From Microbacterium profundi (GTDB taxonomy: Bacteria; Actinomycetota; Actinomycetes; Actinomycetales; Microbacteriaceae), in contig NZ_JPSY01000001.1 of NCBI RefSeq assembly GCF_000763375.1, positions 496,001 to 560,000 on the forward strand: 64,000 nt of DNA. Direction: 5' to 3'. Below, in pieces: positions 16,514 to 24,321 of this stretch (positions are counted from its first letter, which is position 1; each line of letters opens with the position of its first letter). The notes under the pieces were generated by a model. The model was not told where the DNA came from and did not search any database. It was given only the letters and a program-made list of their open reading frames with translations. A program made the position numbers and the translations under genes.

Positions 16514-18307
16514 ATGCCGCGCGAAGCGAGACACACACGGAATCCATCCGTCGTCTCGAAAGGCATTCCCCTGCCCACTGTCTCCGCCCATGTCGCCCTC
16601 ACCCTCGCCGAGCACATCGATGCCGTCTTCGGTGTGATGGGCAATGGCAACGCGTACTTCCTCGATGCGCTCGAAAGCCAGACCTCCGCGGAGTTCACAG
16701 CGGTGCGCCACGAACAGGGCGCCGTGGTCGCCGCCGATGCACACCATCGGGCATCCGGCCGGATCGCCGCGGCGACGACGACCTACGGCGCCGGGTTCAC
16801 GAACACGCTCACGGCGCTGGCCGAGTCGGTGCAGGCGCACATCCCCCTCGTGCTCGTGGTCGGCGACGAGCCGACTTCCGGCCCTCGCCCGTGGGACGTC
16901 GACCAGATCGCGCTCGCCAGCGCCGTCGGCGCACGCACCTATACCGTCGGACGAGCGGATGCCGCGGCCACGACGATCATCGCGATCGAGCACGCTCTCA
17001 CCTACCGCGTGCCGGTCGTTCTCGCGATCCCGTACGACGTCGCCGCCCTCGAAGCGGGTCCGGTGCCGCCCGCTCCCGCGCCGCGCATCCCCGCGCCGGT
17101 CCATCCGAAGGGCGAGTTCACCGAGGGGATGCTGGATGACATCGCTCTTGCGCTCCGCGAAGCGGAGCGACCGTTCCTGCTCGCGGGCAGAGGCGCCTGG
17201 CTCGCCGGGGCCGGCGACGCATTGGGCACTCTTGCCGAGGTGACCGGGGCGCTCACGGCATCCACCGCTCTCGGCCGCGGCGTCTTCCCCGCCGCGGAAT
17301 ACGACCTCGGCGTCACAGGTGGTTTCGGCGCCGAGGGCGCCATGGAGCTCGTGCGGCAGGCCGATGTCGCCGTCGTCTTCGGCGCATCGCTGAACCAGTT
17401 CACGATGCGTTTCGGCGAGCTGTTCGCTCCCGGGACGCGGGTGTTCCAGGTCGATGTCGCCCCGGCTGCGACGCACGCGCACGTCGGCGGGTTCGTCCGT
17501 GGTGACGCGAGAGTCGTGGCAGAGGATCTCGTGGGGCGTCTGCGGGAAGGTCGTCTTGGCGTGCCCGTTCTTCGGAGAAGTGCACGTTCTTCGGAGGAAT
17601 CCGGCGAAAGTCTCCGAGCGAAGCGCACTTCTCCGAGCGAAGCGCCCACCCCGTGGCGCGAATCCGCCGATCTGAGGGCGGCGCGCATCTATGAACCTGG
17701 AGACGACCTCGCACCCGACGGCCGCCTCGACCCGCGCTCAGCGGCCCGTCGCATCGCCGCGCTGCTGCCGGAGGATCGGGTGGTGGTGTCTGACGGCGGG
17801 CACTTCATCGGCTGGGCGAACATGTACTGGCCGGTCGCCTCGCCCGACAGGATGATGATGATCGGCACGGCCTTCCAGGCGATCGGTCAGGGCTGGCCGA
17901 GCGTGGTCGGTGCGACGCGAGCACGACCGGACTCGACGATCGTGCTCACCTCGGGCGACGGTGGCGGCCTCATGGCGATCGCCGATCTCGAGTCGGCGGT
18001 GCGCGCAGCCGGCGGCCACGGCTGCGCGGTGATCTGGAATGATGCGGCATACGGCGCCGAGGTGCATCTGTACGGACTGAAGGGTCTCGCCGAGGATCCG
18101 ATGCGCATCCCCGAGGTCGATTTTGCGGCGTTCGTCACGGCCGTCGGGGGCGAGGGCTTGGTCGTCCGCACGCTCGATGATCTCGACAGGCTCGGCGCAT
18201 GGGCGTCCGAAGATCCGGCGACACGTCGGTTCCTGCTACTGGATCTGCGCATCTCCGGCGACGTGATCGCGCCGTATCAGCAGGAGATCATCCGCGTGAA
18301 ATCCTGA
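16514..18307 (+). CDS. Thiamine diphosphate-dependent enzyme (acetolactate synthase-like)
   Basis: A protein of up to 597 residues with the three-domain ThDP fold: an N-terminal Pyr domain with activating Glu67 (VRHEQGA), a central domain, and a C-terminal PP domain with the cofactor motif GDGG...WNDAAYG (from about residue 481). This is the acetolactate synthase/benzoylformate decarboxylase superfamily. The substrate is unknown, and no small subunit or partner gene is nearby. The start is uncertain. ATG 16514 has a weak ribosome site, while GAAAGG at 16558-16563 is well placed for a CTG at 16571, where family homology begins. Residues about 352-380 form a Ser/Arg/Glu-rich linker encoded by a palindromic repeat. 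Confidence 0.85.
   Translation: MPREARHTRNPSVVSKGIPLPTVSAHVALTLAEHIDAVFGVMGNGNAYFLDALESQTSAEFTAVRHEQGAVVAADAHHRASGRIAAATTTYGAGFTNTLTALAESVQAHIPLVLVVGDEPTSGPRPWDVDQIALASAVGARTYTVGRADAAATTIIAIEHALTYRVPVVLAIPYDVAALEAGPVPPAPAPRIPAPVHPKGEFTEGMLDDIALALREAERPFLLAGRGAWLAGAGDALGTLAEVTGALTASTALGRGVFPAAEYDLGVTGGFGAEGAMELVRQADVAVVFGASLNQFTMRFGELFAPGTRVFQVDVAPAATHAHVGGFVRGDARVVAEDLVGRLREGRLGVPVLRRSARSSEESGESLRAKRTSPSEAPTPWRESADLRAARIYEPGDDLAPDGRLDPRSAARRIAALLPEDRVVVSDGGHFIGWANMYWPVASPDRMMMIGTAFQAIGQGWPSVVGATRARPDSTIVLTSGDGGGLMAIADLESAVRAAGGHGCAVIWNDAAYGAEVHLYGLKGLAEDPMRIPEVDFAAFVTAVGGEGLVVRTLDDLDRLGAWASEDPATRRFLLLDLRISGDVIAPYQQEIIRVKS
17566..17647. repeat. Palindromic repeat embedded in the ThDP enzyme gene
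   Basis: TCGGAGAAGTGC (17572-17583) is inverted perfectly at 17625-17636. Each arm is itself partly duplicated (GTTCTTCGGAG twice on the left, CTCCGAGCGAAGCGC twice on the right). The repeat is read in frame as a low-complexity linker between the central and C-terminal domains. It looks like a REP-type element that entered the gene at a tolerant point. Confidence 0.6.
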
Positions 18308-18323
18308 CTCAGAATTCATCGAC

Positions 18324-20120
18324 TCAGTCGACCGGCTCGATACCCTGCACGCGCAGCTGTTCGAGATCAAGCCGTGCCGAGATGTTGCGCACGATGAGGT
18401 CGTCGACCGTCCCCGCACGCCTCAATCCGTGCAGCACCTCACGTTCGTGCTCGAGCACGGCGAGCTTGAGCCGGGCATACTCCTCGTGCCTGATGATCGG
18501 CGAACGCTGCAGCATATCGACATCAGCAGAGGTCGCGACCATCTGCAGCGTCCTGCCACTCGGAGTGTCGGGCGACATGCTGGTGTCAGGCGACATGCTG
18601 ACTCCCCCGAGCCCATCAGAGGTCGCATCCCCCGCACCTGCCGCGAGCGGGTCCGGTGCATCCAGCAGATCCTCCATCGCCCCCACCTCGACGTCGATCA
18701 GCGCGCGTTCTCTCGCCATCGCGCGAGCGTTTGCGAGCTCGAGCATCTCGTACCCGTCGCGACGCACGCGATCGCGGACCTCGGGGCTGATCTCGTGCTC
18801 GGAGGCGAGTGTGTCGAGAGCAGCCATCGCTGCACCGGTGATCGCACGCTCGGCGAGTTCGTACTCCTCATCTGCGGCGTGGTCGACCGGGAAACCGGCC
18901 CAGCGCACGACAGCGGGCAGCAACGGGCCCTGCACCAGCAGGCTGAGCAGGATCACACCGGCAGTGACGAAGATGATCTCGTCGCGTCCCGTCATCGTCG
19001 AGCCGTCGGTCGCCGTCACCGGGACAGAGAGAGCGATCGCAAGCGATATGGCGCCGCGCATGCCTGCGACCGTGCTGACGATCTGCGCGCGCGTACGCAG
19101 ACCTCGAGGGTGCGCAGCAGCAGCACCGCCTCCGCCGAGGCGCTGGAAGGGCACAGACAGCAATTGGAACCCGAAGCGCACGACCAACAGCGTCGCCCAC
19201 ACCGCGACCGTGGCGAGAACCAGCCAGCCGATCATGCGCAGTGACGTCTGGTGCACCACCCACTGCACCTCGAGGCCGATCAGCACGAACAGTGCGCCGT
19301 TGAGCAGGAAGACGCCGAAGGGCCACACCGATTCGGCTTGACGCCGCGAGGCGGCCGTGGTGATCCGAGGCCCGAGGTAGGCAGCGATGAGTCCGGCGAC
19401 GACGACGGCGAGCACGCCCGAAGCGTGGATCAACTCGGCAAGGAGGAACGCCACGAAGGGAACGAGCAGCATCGTCACGTTGATGGTGATCGTGGCCCGC
19501 ATGCGTCGCAGCAGAAGCCAGCCGGCGGCTGCGACGAGCACGCCGACCGCGATGCCGCCGAGGTACGACACGACGACCATCCAGGTGACGGAGAGCGGCG
19601 TGATGTTGCCGCCGACCGCCAACGACACCGCGATCGCGTAGAGCACGAGAGCGGTGCCGTCGTTGGTGAGGCTCTCGGCCTTCAACTTCATGAAGGCGCG
19701 CCGCGGCAGCAGTCGACCGAGCGCAGCGACGGCGGTGGCGTCCGGCGGGGCCACTGCTGCACCGAGGATGAGAGCGATCTCCCACGGCAACCCGAACAGC
19801 ACTGCGACACCCGCCACCGCGAACGCCGAAGCGACGACGAGCAGCGTGCTCATGGGCAGGATGTAGCGGAAGTCTCGGCGGATCGAGCGCAGCGACGTCG
19901 TGAGGCTCTCCCAGAACAGCATCACGGGCAGGAAGAGCAGCAGCACGGTCTCGGGCGGCAGCTGCACCTCGCGCAGCGCCGGCACGAATCCGAGCAGCAG
20001 GCCGAACACGACGAGGACGAGCGGAAGCGCCAGTCGCACCCTCGGCGCGAGCATCGTCCCCACCAGAATCGTCAGTCCCAGCAGGACCGTGATCTCGAGA
20101 CCTTCCATACGCGCACCCAT
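18324..20120 (-). CDS. CPA1-family Na+/H+ antiporter
   Basis: A 598-residue monovalent cation:proton antiporter with 12-13 membrane helices. The APPDATAV segment and the ion-site motif ESLTNDGTALVLY (Asn-Asp pair) are visible, and AGMRGAISLAIAL marks a later conserved helix. A C-terminal cytoplasmic tail of about 170 residues is His/Arg/Glu-rich and probably regulatory. The tail includes SMSPDT twice in a row, from an 18-bp tandem duplication at 18564-18599. The start may be ATG 20120 or the in-frame ATG four codons on; neither has a strong ribosome site. It would set cytoplasmic pH and Na+ balance. It stands alone, convergent to the ThDP enzyme. Confidence 0.93.
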   Translation of the reverse strand: MGARMEGLEITVLLGLTILVGTMLAPRVRLALPLVLVVFGLLLGFVPALREVQLPPETVLLLFLPVMLFWESLTTSLRSIRRDFRYILPMSTLLVVASAFAVAGVAVLFGLPWEIALILGAAVAPPDATAVAALGRLLPRRAFMKLKAESLTNDGTALVLYAIAVSLAVGGNITPLSVTWMVVVSYLGGIAVGVLVAAAGWLLLRRMRATITINVTMLLVPFVAFLLAELIHASGVLAVVVAGLIAAYLGPRITTAASRRQAESVWPFGVFLLNGALFVLIGLEVQWVVHQTSLRMIGWLVLATVAVWATLLVVRFGFQLLSVPFQRLGGGGAAAAHPRGLRTRAQIVSTVAGMRGAISLAIALSVPVTATDGSTMTGRDEIIFVTAGVILLSLLVQGPLLPAVVRWAGFPVDHAADEEYELAERAITGAAMAALDTLASEHEISPEVRDRVRRDGYEMLELANARAMARERALIDVEVGAMEDLLDAPDPLAAGAGDATSDGLGGVSMSPDTSMSPDTPSGRTLQMVATSADVDMLQRSPIIRHEEYARLKLAVLEHEREVLHGLRRAGTVDDLIVRNISARLDLEQLRVQGIEPVD

Positions 20121-20221
20121 CTGCCGTCACGGACGGCGCGACGTGCTCAGGACACAGCGCCCGTCAAGGACAAGGTATTCCCGAAAAAGCGCGCATGAAA
20201 GGGGTTCGCCCGCAGCGCGCG

Positions 20222-20602
20222 TCAGCCGGCGGCGCTGTAGTCGGGCAGCTGCTGCAGGGTCCAGGTGTTGCCGTCAGGGTCGTCGAACGTGACGAACCGC
20301 CCCCAGGCCTGCTCGTCGACGCCGCTCGCTTTGACCCCGGCGTCTCGCAGTTGCGCCAGCGCCGCATCCGCGTCTGCCACCACGACCTGGATCGTGTTCT
20401 GCTCGCCCGGTTCGAGGTCGACGCCGAGGCCGGTTCCGAACGCGATCGAGCACGCTGATCCCGGGGGTGTCATCTGCACGAATCGCAGCCCCTCGGACGG
20501 CACCTGATCGTGATCGGCGTTGAAGCCGATCTTCACGTAGAAGTCCTTCGCGCGGTCGACATCGGTGACCGGCACGAAGATGAGTTCGATCTTCCAATCC
20601 AT
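20222..20602 (-). CDS. VOC-family (glyoxalase-like) protein
   Basis: A 126-residue single vicinal-oxygen-chelate domain with paired beta-alpha-beta-beta-beta modules: IELIFVPVTDVDRAKDFYVKIGF at the start and FDDPDGNTWTLQQLP at the end. Proteins of this size include lactoylglutathione-lyase-like and antibiotic-binding members; no specific subfamily is evident. Potential metal ligands of the classical type are incomplete (Glu5 is present, but no matching second His is seen), so catalysis is uncertain. It lies between the antiporter and the two-component operon with about 80-100 bp on each side and appears monocistronic. Confidence 0.8.
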   Translation of the reverse strand: MDWKIELIFVPVTDVDRAKDFYVKIGFNADHDQVPSEGLRFVQMTPPGSACSIAFGTGLGVDLEPGEQNTIQVVVADADAALAQLRDAGVKASGVDEQAWGRFVTFDDPDGNTWTLQQLPDYSAAG

Positions 20603-20681
20603 CGTGCACTCCTCCTGACGGGCATCGGCGCCCGTCAGGAATCACGCTACGCGCGGGCACGGACATCGACCAGATGCCGAC

Positions 20682-21305
20682 TCAGATCCAGCCCTTGTCC
20701 TGCGCGATCCGCACCGCCTGCGCCCTGTTCGCCGCTCCGACCTTGCCGATCGCCGCCGAGAGGTTGTTGCGCACGGTTCCCGCTGACAGGAAGATCTCGG
20801 ATGCGACCGCCGCTGCGCTGCGCCCGTCTGCGGCGAGTCGCAGCACCTGCTGCTCGCGCTCGCTGAGCGGGTTCGCGCCATCGAACAGACTCGCCTCGGC
20901 CAGAGCGGAATCGACGACCCGCATCCCGGCGTGCACTCGGCGCACCGCGTCGGCGAGCTGCTCGGCGGGGGCATCCTTCACCACGAATCCGCTGGCCCCG
21001 GCATCCAGGGCGGAACGCAGATAACCCGGCCGCGCGAAGGTGGTCACGATGAGCACGCGCGTGTCGAAGTTCGCCGAGCGCACCGCCCTCGTCGCGGCGA
21101 TCCCGTCCATACCGGGCATCTGGATGTCCATCAGACACACGTCGGGCTCTGTCCTGGCCACTACCTGAACGGCTTCATCACCGTCTGCGGCGACGCCGAC
21201 CACGGTCAGATCCTCCTCGAGGTCCAGCAGCGCTGCGAGCGCACCTCGCAGCATCGCCTGATCGTCGACGATGACGAGACGGATCCGTTCCGCATCGCTC
21301 ACCAT
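20682..21305 (-). CDS. NarL/LuxR-family response regulator
   Basis: A 207-residue response regulator. The receiver domain has the acidic pair Asp14-Asp15, phospho-acceptor Asp60 (CLMDIQMPG), Thr in VTTFA and Lys in VVKDAP. The C-terminal LuxR helix-turn-helix begins at LSEREQQVLRLAADG. The ATG at 21305 overlaps the end of the sensor kinase gene by 7 bp; the frame is open 104 codons further upstream, but only as antisense-like Arg-rich sequence within the kinase gene. It is last in a four-gene operon with an ABC-2 transporter, and probably controls that transporter in response to envelope stress or an antibiotic. Confidence 0.93.
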   Translation of the reverse strand: MVSDAERIRLVIVDDQAMLRGALAALLDLEEDLTVVGVAADGDEAVQVVARTEPDVCLMDIQMPGMDGIAATRAVRSANFDTRVLIVTTFARPGYLRSALDAGASGFVVKDAPAEQLADAVRRVHAGMRVVDSALAEASLFDGANPLSEREQQVLRLAADGRSAAAVASEIFLSAGTVRNNLSAAIGKVGAANRAQAVRIAQDKGWI

Positions 21306-22483
21306 GTCACCTCCACGCGAGTGCCGCCGGATTCGCCTGTCCGCACGTCGAACATCGCACCGCCGATCGTGGCGCGCTCGCGCATCCCCCGCACACCGCT
21401 GCCCTCGCGGCCGGCGAACCCGGAGCCGTCGTCGGCCACGGTGAAGCCGCCCGGCGCGATGTGCACCGTGACAGTGCTCGCACCGGCGTGCCGAAGCACG
21501 TTGGTCGTCGCTTCGCGGAGGATCCAGCTCGCCGTCAGCGATTGCGCGGGCGAGAGAGCCGTGACATCCCCCTCCACGCGCATCGTCACATCGACCGAAT
21601 GCAGGGCGTCCCGGCATGAGTCCAACTGCTCGACGAGTGCCGCGCTGCGCACGCCCGCGACCGTCGCCCGCACGCCGGCGATCGCCTCGGCGGTGAGCGA
21701 CTCGATGTCGGCGAGTTCGGCTTTCGCCCGCTCCGGGTCGCTGTCGATGAGCCGGCGCACGAGCTGCGCCTTCAGACTCACGACGGTCAGGGAGTGCCCG
21801 ACCAGATCGTGCACGTCACGTGCGACCGCCTCGCGCCCTTCGCTCGTGGCCAGTTCGAGTCCGAGCTCCTCGGCCTGGGCCGACCTGATGATGAGACTCG
21901 TCGAGACCGTGTTGACCGCACCCAGCAGTGCGATGATCGCGAGAATCGAGAGGTAGGCGGCACCCTGCGGCGTCAGGAACACGACCATCGCCGTGACCGC
22001 GACACATACTGCCATCGTGAGCCAATGCGCGAGCCGGTTCAGGCCGTACGACGCGAACGACATGATGAACGGGAGGAAGCTCAGCGCAGAGCCGCCAGCA
22101 GCGGGGATGGTCAGAGCCGCAGTCACGATCATCCCGCCGAACGCGACCCATTGGATCGGCTTCGGCCGCGTGGTGAGCCCACCGCCGCCGAAACTCATGC
22201 CGTTCATGAAGCCGGCGACGTAGATCACGACGAACGCTCCGAGCGCGATCCAGCCCGTGGTGATCCACATCTGCGCCGCTTCCGATCGCAGCAGTGCCAT
22301 CAGCGGATAGATGAGGAACACGAGCCAGAGGGCGGCCATCAGCCAGCCGTAACGCTCCCACGGCGAGCCGGATCCACGCCTGCGGCGTCGCGACCCGACC
22401 ACGTTCCCGGTGGCCGCCCATGCCGCCGGAGCAGCCCCGGCCGCAGAGGCCATCGCCGCGTCCCTGGTCACGTCATCCGCCAT
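21299..22483 (-). CDS. DesK/NarX-type sensor histidine kinase
   Basis: A 394-residue membrane kinase. A basic N-terminus is followed by about six transmembrane segments (residues 45-200), with no sizeable extracellular domain. The HisKA_3 box VARDVHDLVGHSL carries the phospho-His near residue 225. The HATPase_c domain has the N-box EATTNVLRHA, the G1 segment VADDGSGF and the G2 segment GSGVRGMRERA. Small extracellular loops and linkage to an ABC-2 transporter are typical of intramembrane-sensing systems. It is co-transcribed with the transporter upstream (10-bp gap) and the response regulator downstream (7-bp overlap). Confidence 0.93.
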   Translation of the reverse strand: MADDVTRDAAMASAAGAAPAAWAATGNVVGSRRRRRGSGSPWERYGWLMAALWLVFLIYPLMALLRSEAAQMWITTGWIALGAFVVIYVAGFMNGMSFGGGGLTTRPKPIQWVAFGGMIVTAALTIPAAGGSALSFLPFIMSFASYGLNRLAHWLTMAVCVAVTAMVVFLTPQGAAYLSILAIIALLGAVNTVSTSLIIRSAQAEELGLELATSEGREAVARDVHDLVGHSLTVVSLKAQLVRRLIDSDPERAKAELADIESLTAEAIAGVRATVAGVRSAALVEQLDSCRDALHSVDVTMRVEGDVTALSPAQSLTASWILREATTNVLRHAGASTVTVHIAPGGFTVADDGSGFAGREGSGVRGMRERATIGGAMFDVRTGESGGTRVEVTW

Positions 22484-22493
22484 GCTGTCGACC

Positions 22494-23249
22494 TTATCGG
22501 CGAGAGCGCGAGCGCTTGACGCCGACCGTCACCAGCACGGCGAACACGATCAGCCACGCCACGATGTTCGCCGCGATCATCCACAGCGGGTCGGTCTGGC
22601 CGGTCGTGAGCACCCCGTCGGTGAGTGGCCAGCGACTCAGTGCCACGAAACCGTACAGCGGAGTGAAACGGGCGATGTCGAGCATCACGCCGTCGAGCGG
22701 CATGAATACGTTCCCGAAGAAAGCGAAGAAAGTCATCGAGATGGATGCCAGCGCCGCCGCCGTGTCGGAGTTGAAGAAGAGTCCGACTCCGAGTCCGTAC
22801 AGTCCGAACATCAATCCGATTCCGAGGATGATCCCCGCCGAGGCCCACCAGCGCCAGCCGTCCGAGACCTCGGCGCCGGTCAGCATGCCGGCGGCGAACA
22901 CGGCGAGCATCGCGAGCGCGGCGAACGCGACCGCAGTCAGCAGCTTCGTCACGGCATAACCGGCTGTGCCCAGCGGCGTCATCGCGAGTTGCCGACCCCA
23001 GCCCTGCTTCGCCTCGGTCGCCGCGAGCGAGGTGATCGAGCTCATGGCGACGGCGGTGCCGTAGGCGGCCATCGACACCATGACGTAGTACTTGACGTTG
23101 CCGTGCCCGGCAGAGATCTCGCCGTAGCCCATACTCGCGCCGAACAGCAGGTACATCGCCACCGGCATCCCGAGGGTGAACGCGAGGGTGTACGGGTTGC
23201 GGATCTGGCGCATCGCCTCGACGCGCATCATCGTGGGTGAGAGTGACAT
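22494..23249 (-). CDS. ABC-2 type transporter permease
   Basis: A 251-residue six-helix ABC-2 membrane subunit. It starts with a cytoplasmic amphipathic segment (MRVEAMRQIRNPYTLAF) and shows the typical GTAVAMSSITSLAATEAKQGWGRQL loop after helix 2 and FFAFFGNVFMPLDG near helix 5. It pairs with the ATPase encoded 8 bp upstream. Together they probably export a peptide antibiotic, lipid or drug. The next gene downstream is the sensor kinase, so transport and sensing are made together. Confidence 0.9.
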   Translation of the reverse strand: MSLSPTMMRVEAMRQIRNPYTLAFTLGMPVAMYLLFGASMGYGEISAGHGNVKYYVMVSMAAYGTAVAMSSITSLAATEAKQGWGRQLAMTPLGTAGYAVTKLLTAVAFAALAMLAVFAAGMLTGAEVSDGWRWWASAGIILGIGLMFGLYGLGVGLFFNSDTAAALASISMTFFAFFGNVFMPLDGVMLDIARFTPLYGFVALSRWPLTDGVLTTGQTDPLWMIAANIVAWLIVFAVLVTVGVKRSRSRR

Positions 23250-23257
23250 GGTGATGA

Positions 23258-24214
23258 TCAGTCCTCCGTCAGGGCTGTGAAGGCGGTTTCGAGGGTCGGA
23301 GCGGTGATCTCGAGATCGTGCGCTCCAGCGCCCAGAAGAGCGGATGCCGCGGCATCCGAGTCCGTGGCGCGCATGCTCATGCGTCCGCCGTCGACGCGCA
23401 CCTCGGTGACGCCGTCGGTGTCCTCCAGTCGGCGCACGAGATCGTCAGCGCCCGATGCGGGAAGCGTCGCCGCGAGCGTGCGACCGCCGAGGTTGGCGCG
23501 CAGCTGCGCGGTGGGCGCATCCGCGACGATCCGCCCGCGGTGCATCACCACCGTGCGCCGGGCGAACTGCTCGGCTTCCTCGAGGTAGTGCGTGGCGAAG
23601 ATGATGGTGCGCCCGGCATCCGCATCGGCGCGCATGACGTTCCAGAAGTGCCGGCGGGCCGTGACGTCCATTCCGGCGGTCGGCTCGTCCAGCACGAGGA
23701 TGTCGGGGTCGGCGACGAGCGCGAGCGCGAACTTCACCCGCTGCTGCTCGCCGCCGGAGCACTTGGCGATACGACGGCGCGCGAGCGGCTCCAGGTCGGT
23801 GCGGGCCAGCACGTCGGGCACGCGGGAGAGCGCTTCGCGGCCGTGCAGGGATGCGATCACCTCGACGGTCTCGCGGACGGTGAGATCCGACAGCAGCCCA
23901 CCGGTCTGCAGCACCGCGGCGATCATGCCTGCCCTGGCGGCCTTGGCCGGCTTCTCCCCGTAGACAGAGAGAGTGCCGTCGCTGGGATCGGTGAGCCCCA
24001 GCAGCATGTCGAGCGTTGTCGTCTTCCCCGCACCGTTCGGGCCGAGAAGTGCGACGACCTCGCCCCGGCGGATGCTGAGGTCGAGTCCGTCCACGGCTCT
24101 CACCGTGCGATCGCCCAGGCCGTAGTATCGGCGCAGTCCCGTGATGGCGACGGCCGTGTCGGATGCTGTGCGAGTGGGTTTCGTCGGAGTCAGAGTGTCC
24201 GCTGCTGTACTCAT
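23258..24214 (-). CDS. ABC transporter ATP-binding protein (drug/peptide export type)
   Basis: A 318-residue ATPase: Walker A LLGPNGAGKTTT (near residue 58), a Q-loop in LQTGG, the signature CSGGEQQR (Cys replaces the usual Leu), Walker B ILVLDEPTAGMD and an H-loop His in FATHYLEEAE. The C-terminal extension of about 90 residues is typical of BcrA/DrrA-like ATPases. It is the first gene of the operon ATPase-permease-kinase-response regulator, so the promoter should lie in 24215-24321. The Cys in the signature is conservative and should not abolish activity. Confidence 0.92.
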   Translation of the reverse strand: MSTAADTLTPTKPTRTASDTAVAITGLRRYYGLGDRTVRAVDGLDLSIRRGEVVALLGPNGAGKTTTLDMLLGLTDPSDGTLSVYGEKPAKAARAGMIAAVLQTGGLLSDLTVRETVEVIASLHGREALSRVPDVLARTDLEPLARRRIAKCSGGEQQRVKFALALVADPDILVLDEPTAGMDVTARRHFWNVMRADADAGRTIIFATHYLEEAEQFARRTVVMHRGRIVADAPTAQLRANLGGRTLAATLPASGADDLVRRLEDTDGVTEVRVDGGRMSMRATDSDAAASALLGAGAHDLEITAPTLETAFTALTED

Positions 24215-24321
24215 GCCTCCAGCCTGGCGCCGATGCGCGGCGGAATCCGGATGCCGGTGTCATCTGATCCGCATGACACGTGTCACGGAGCGCCGGGAAC
24301 CCCCGAGCCGTTCAGGGCGAG

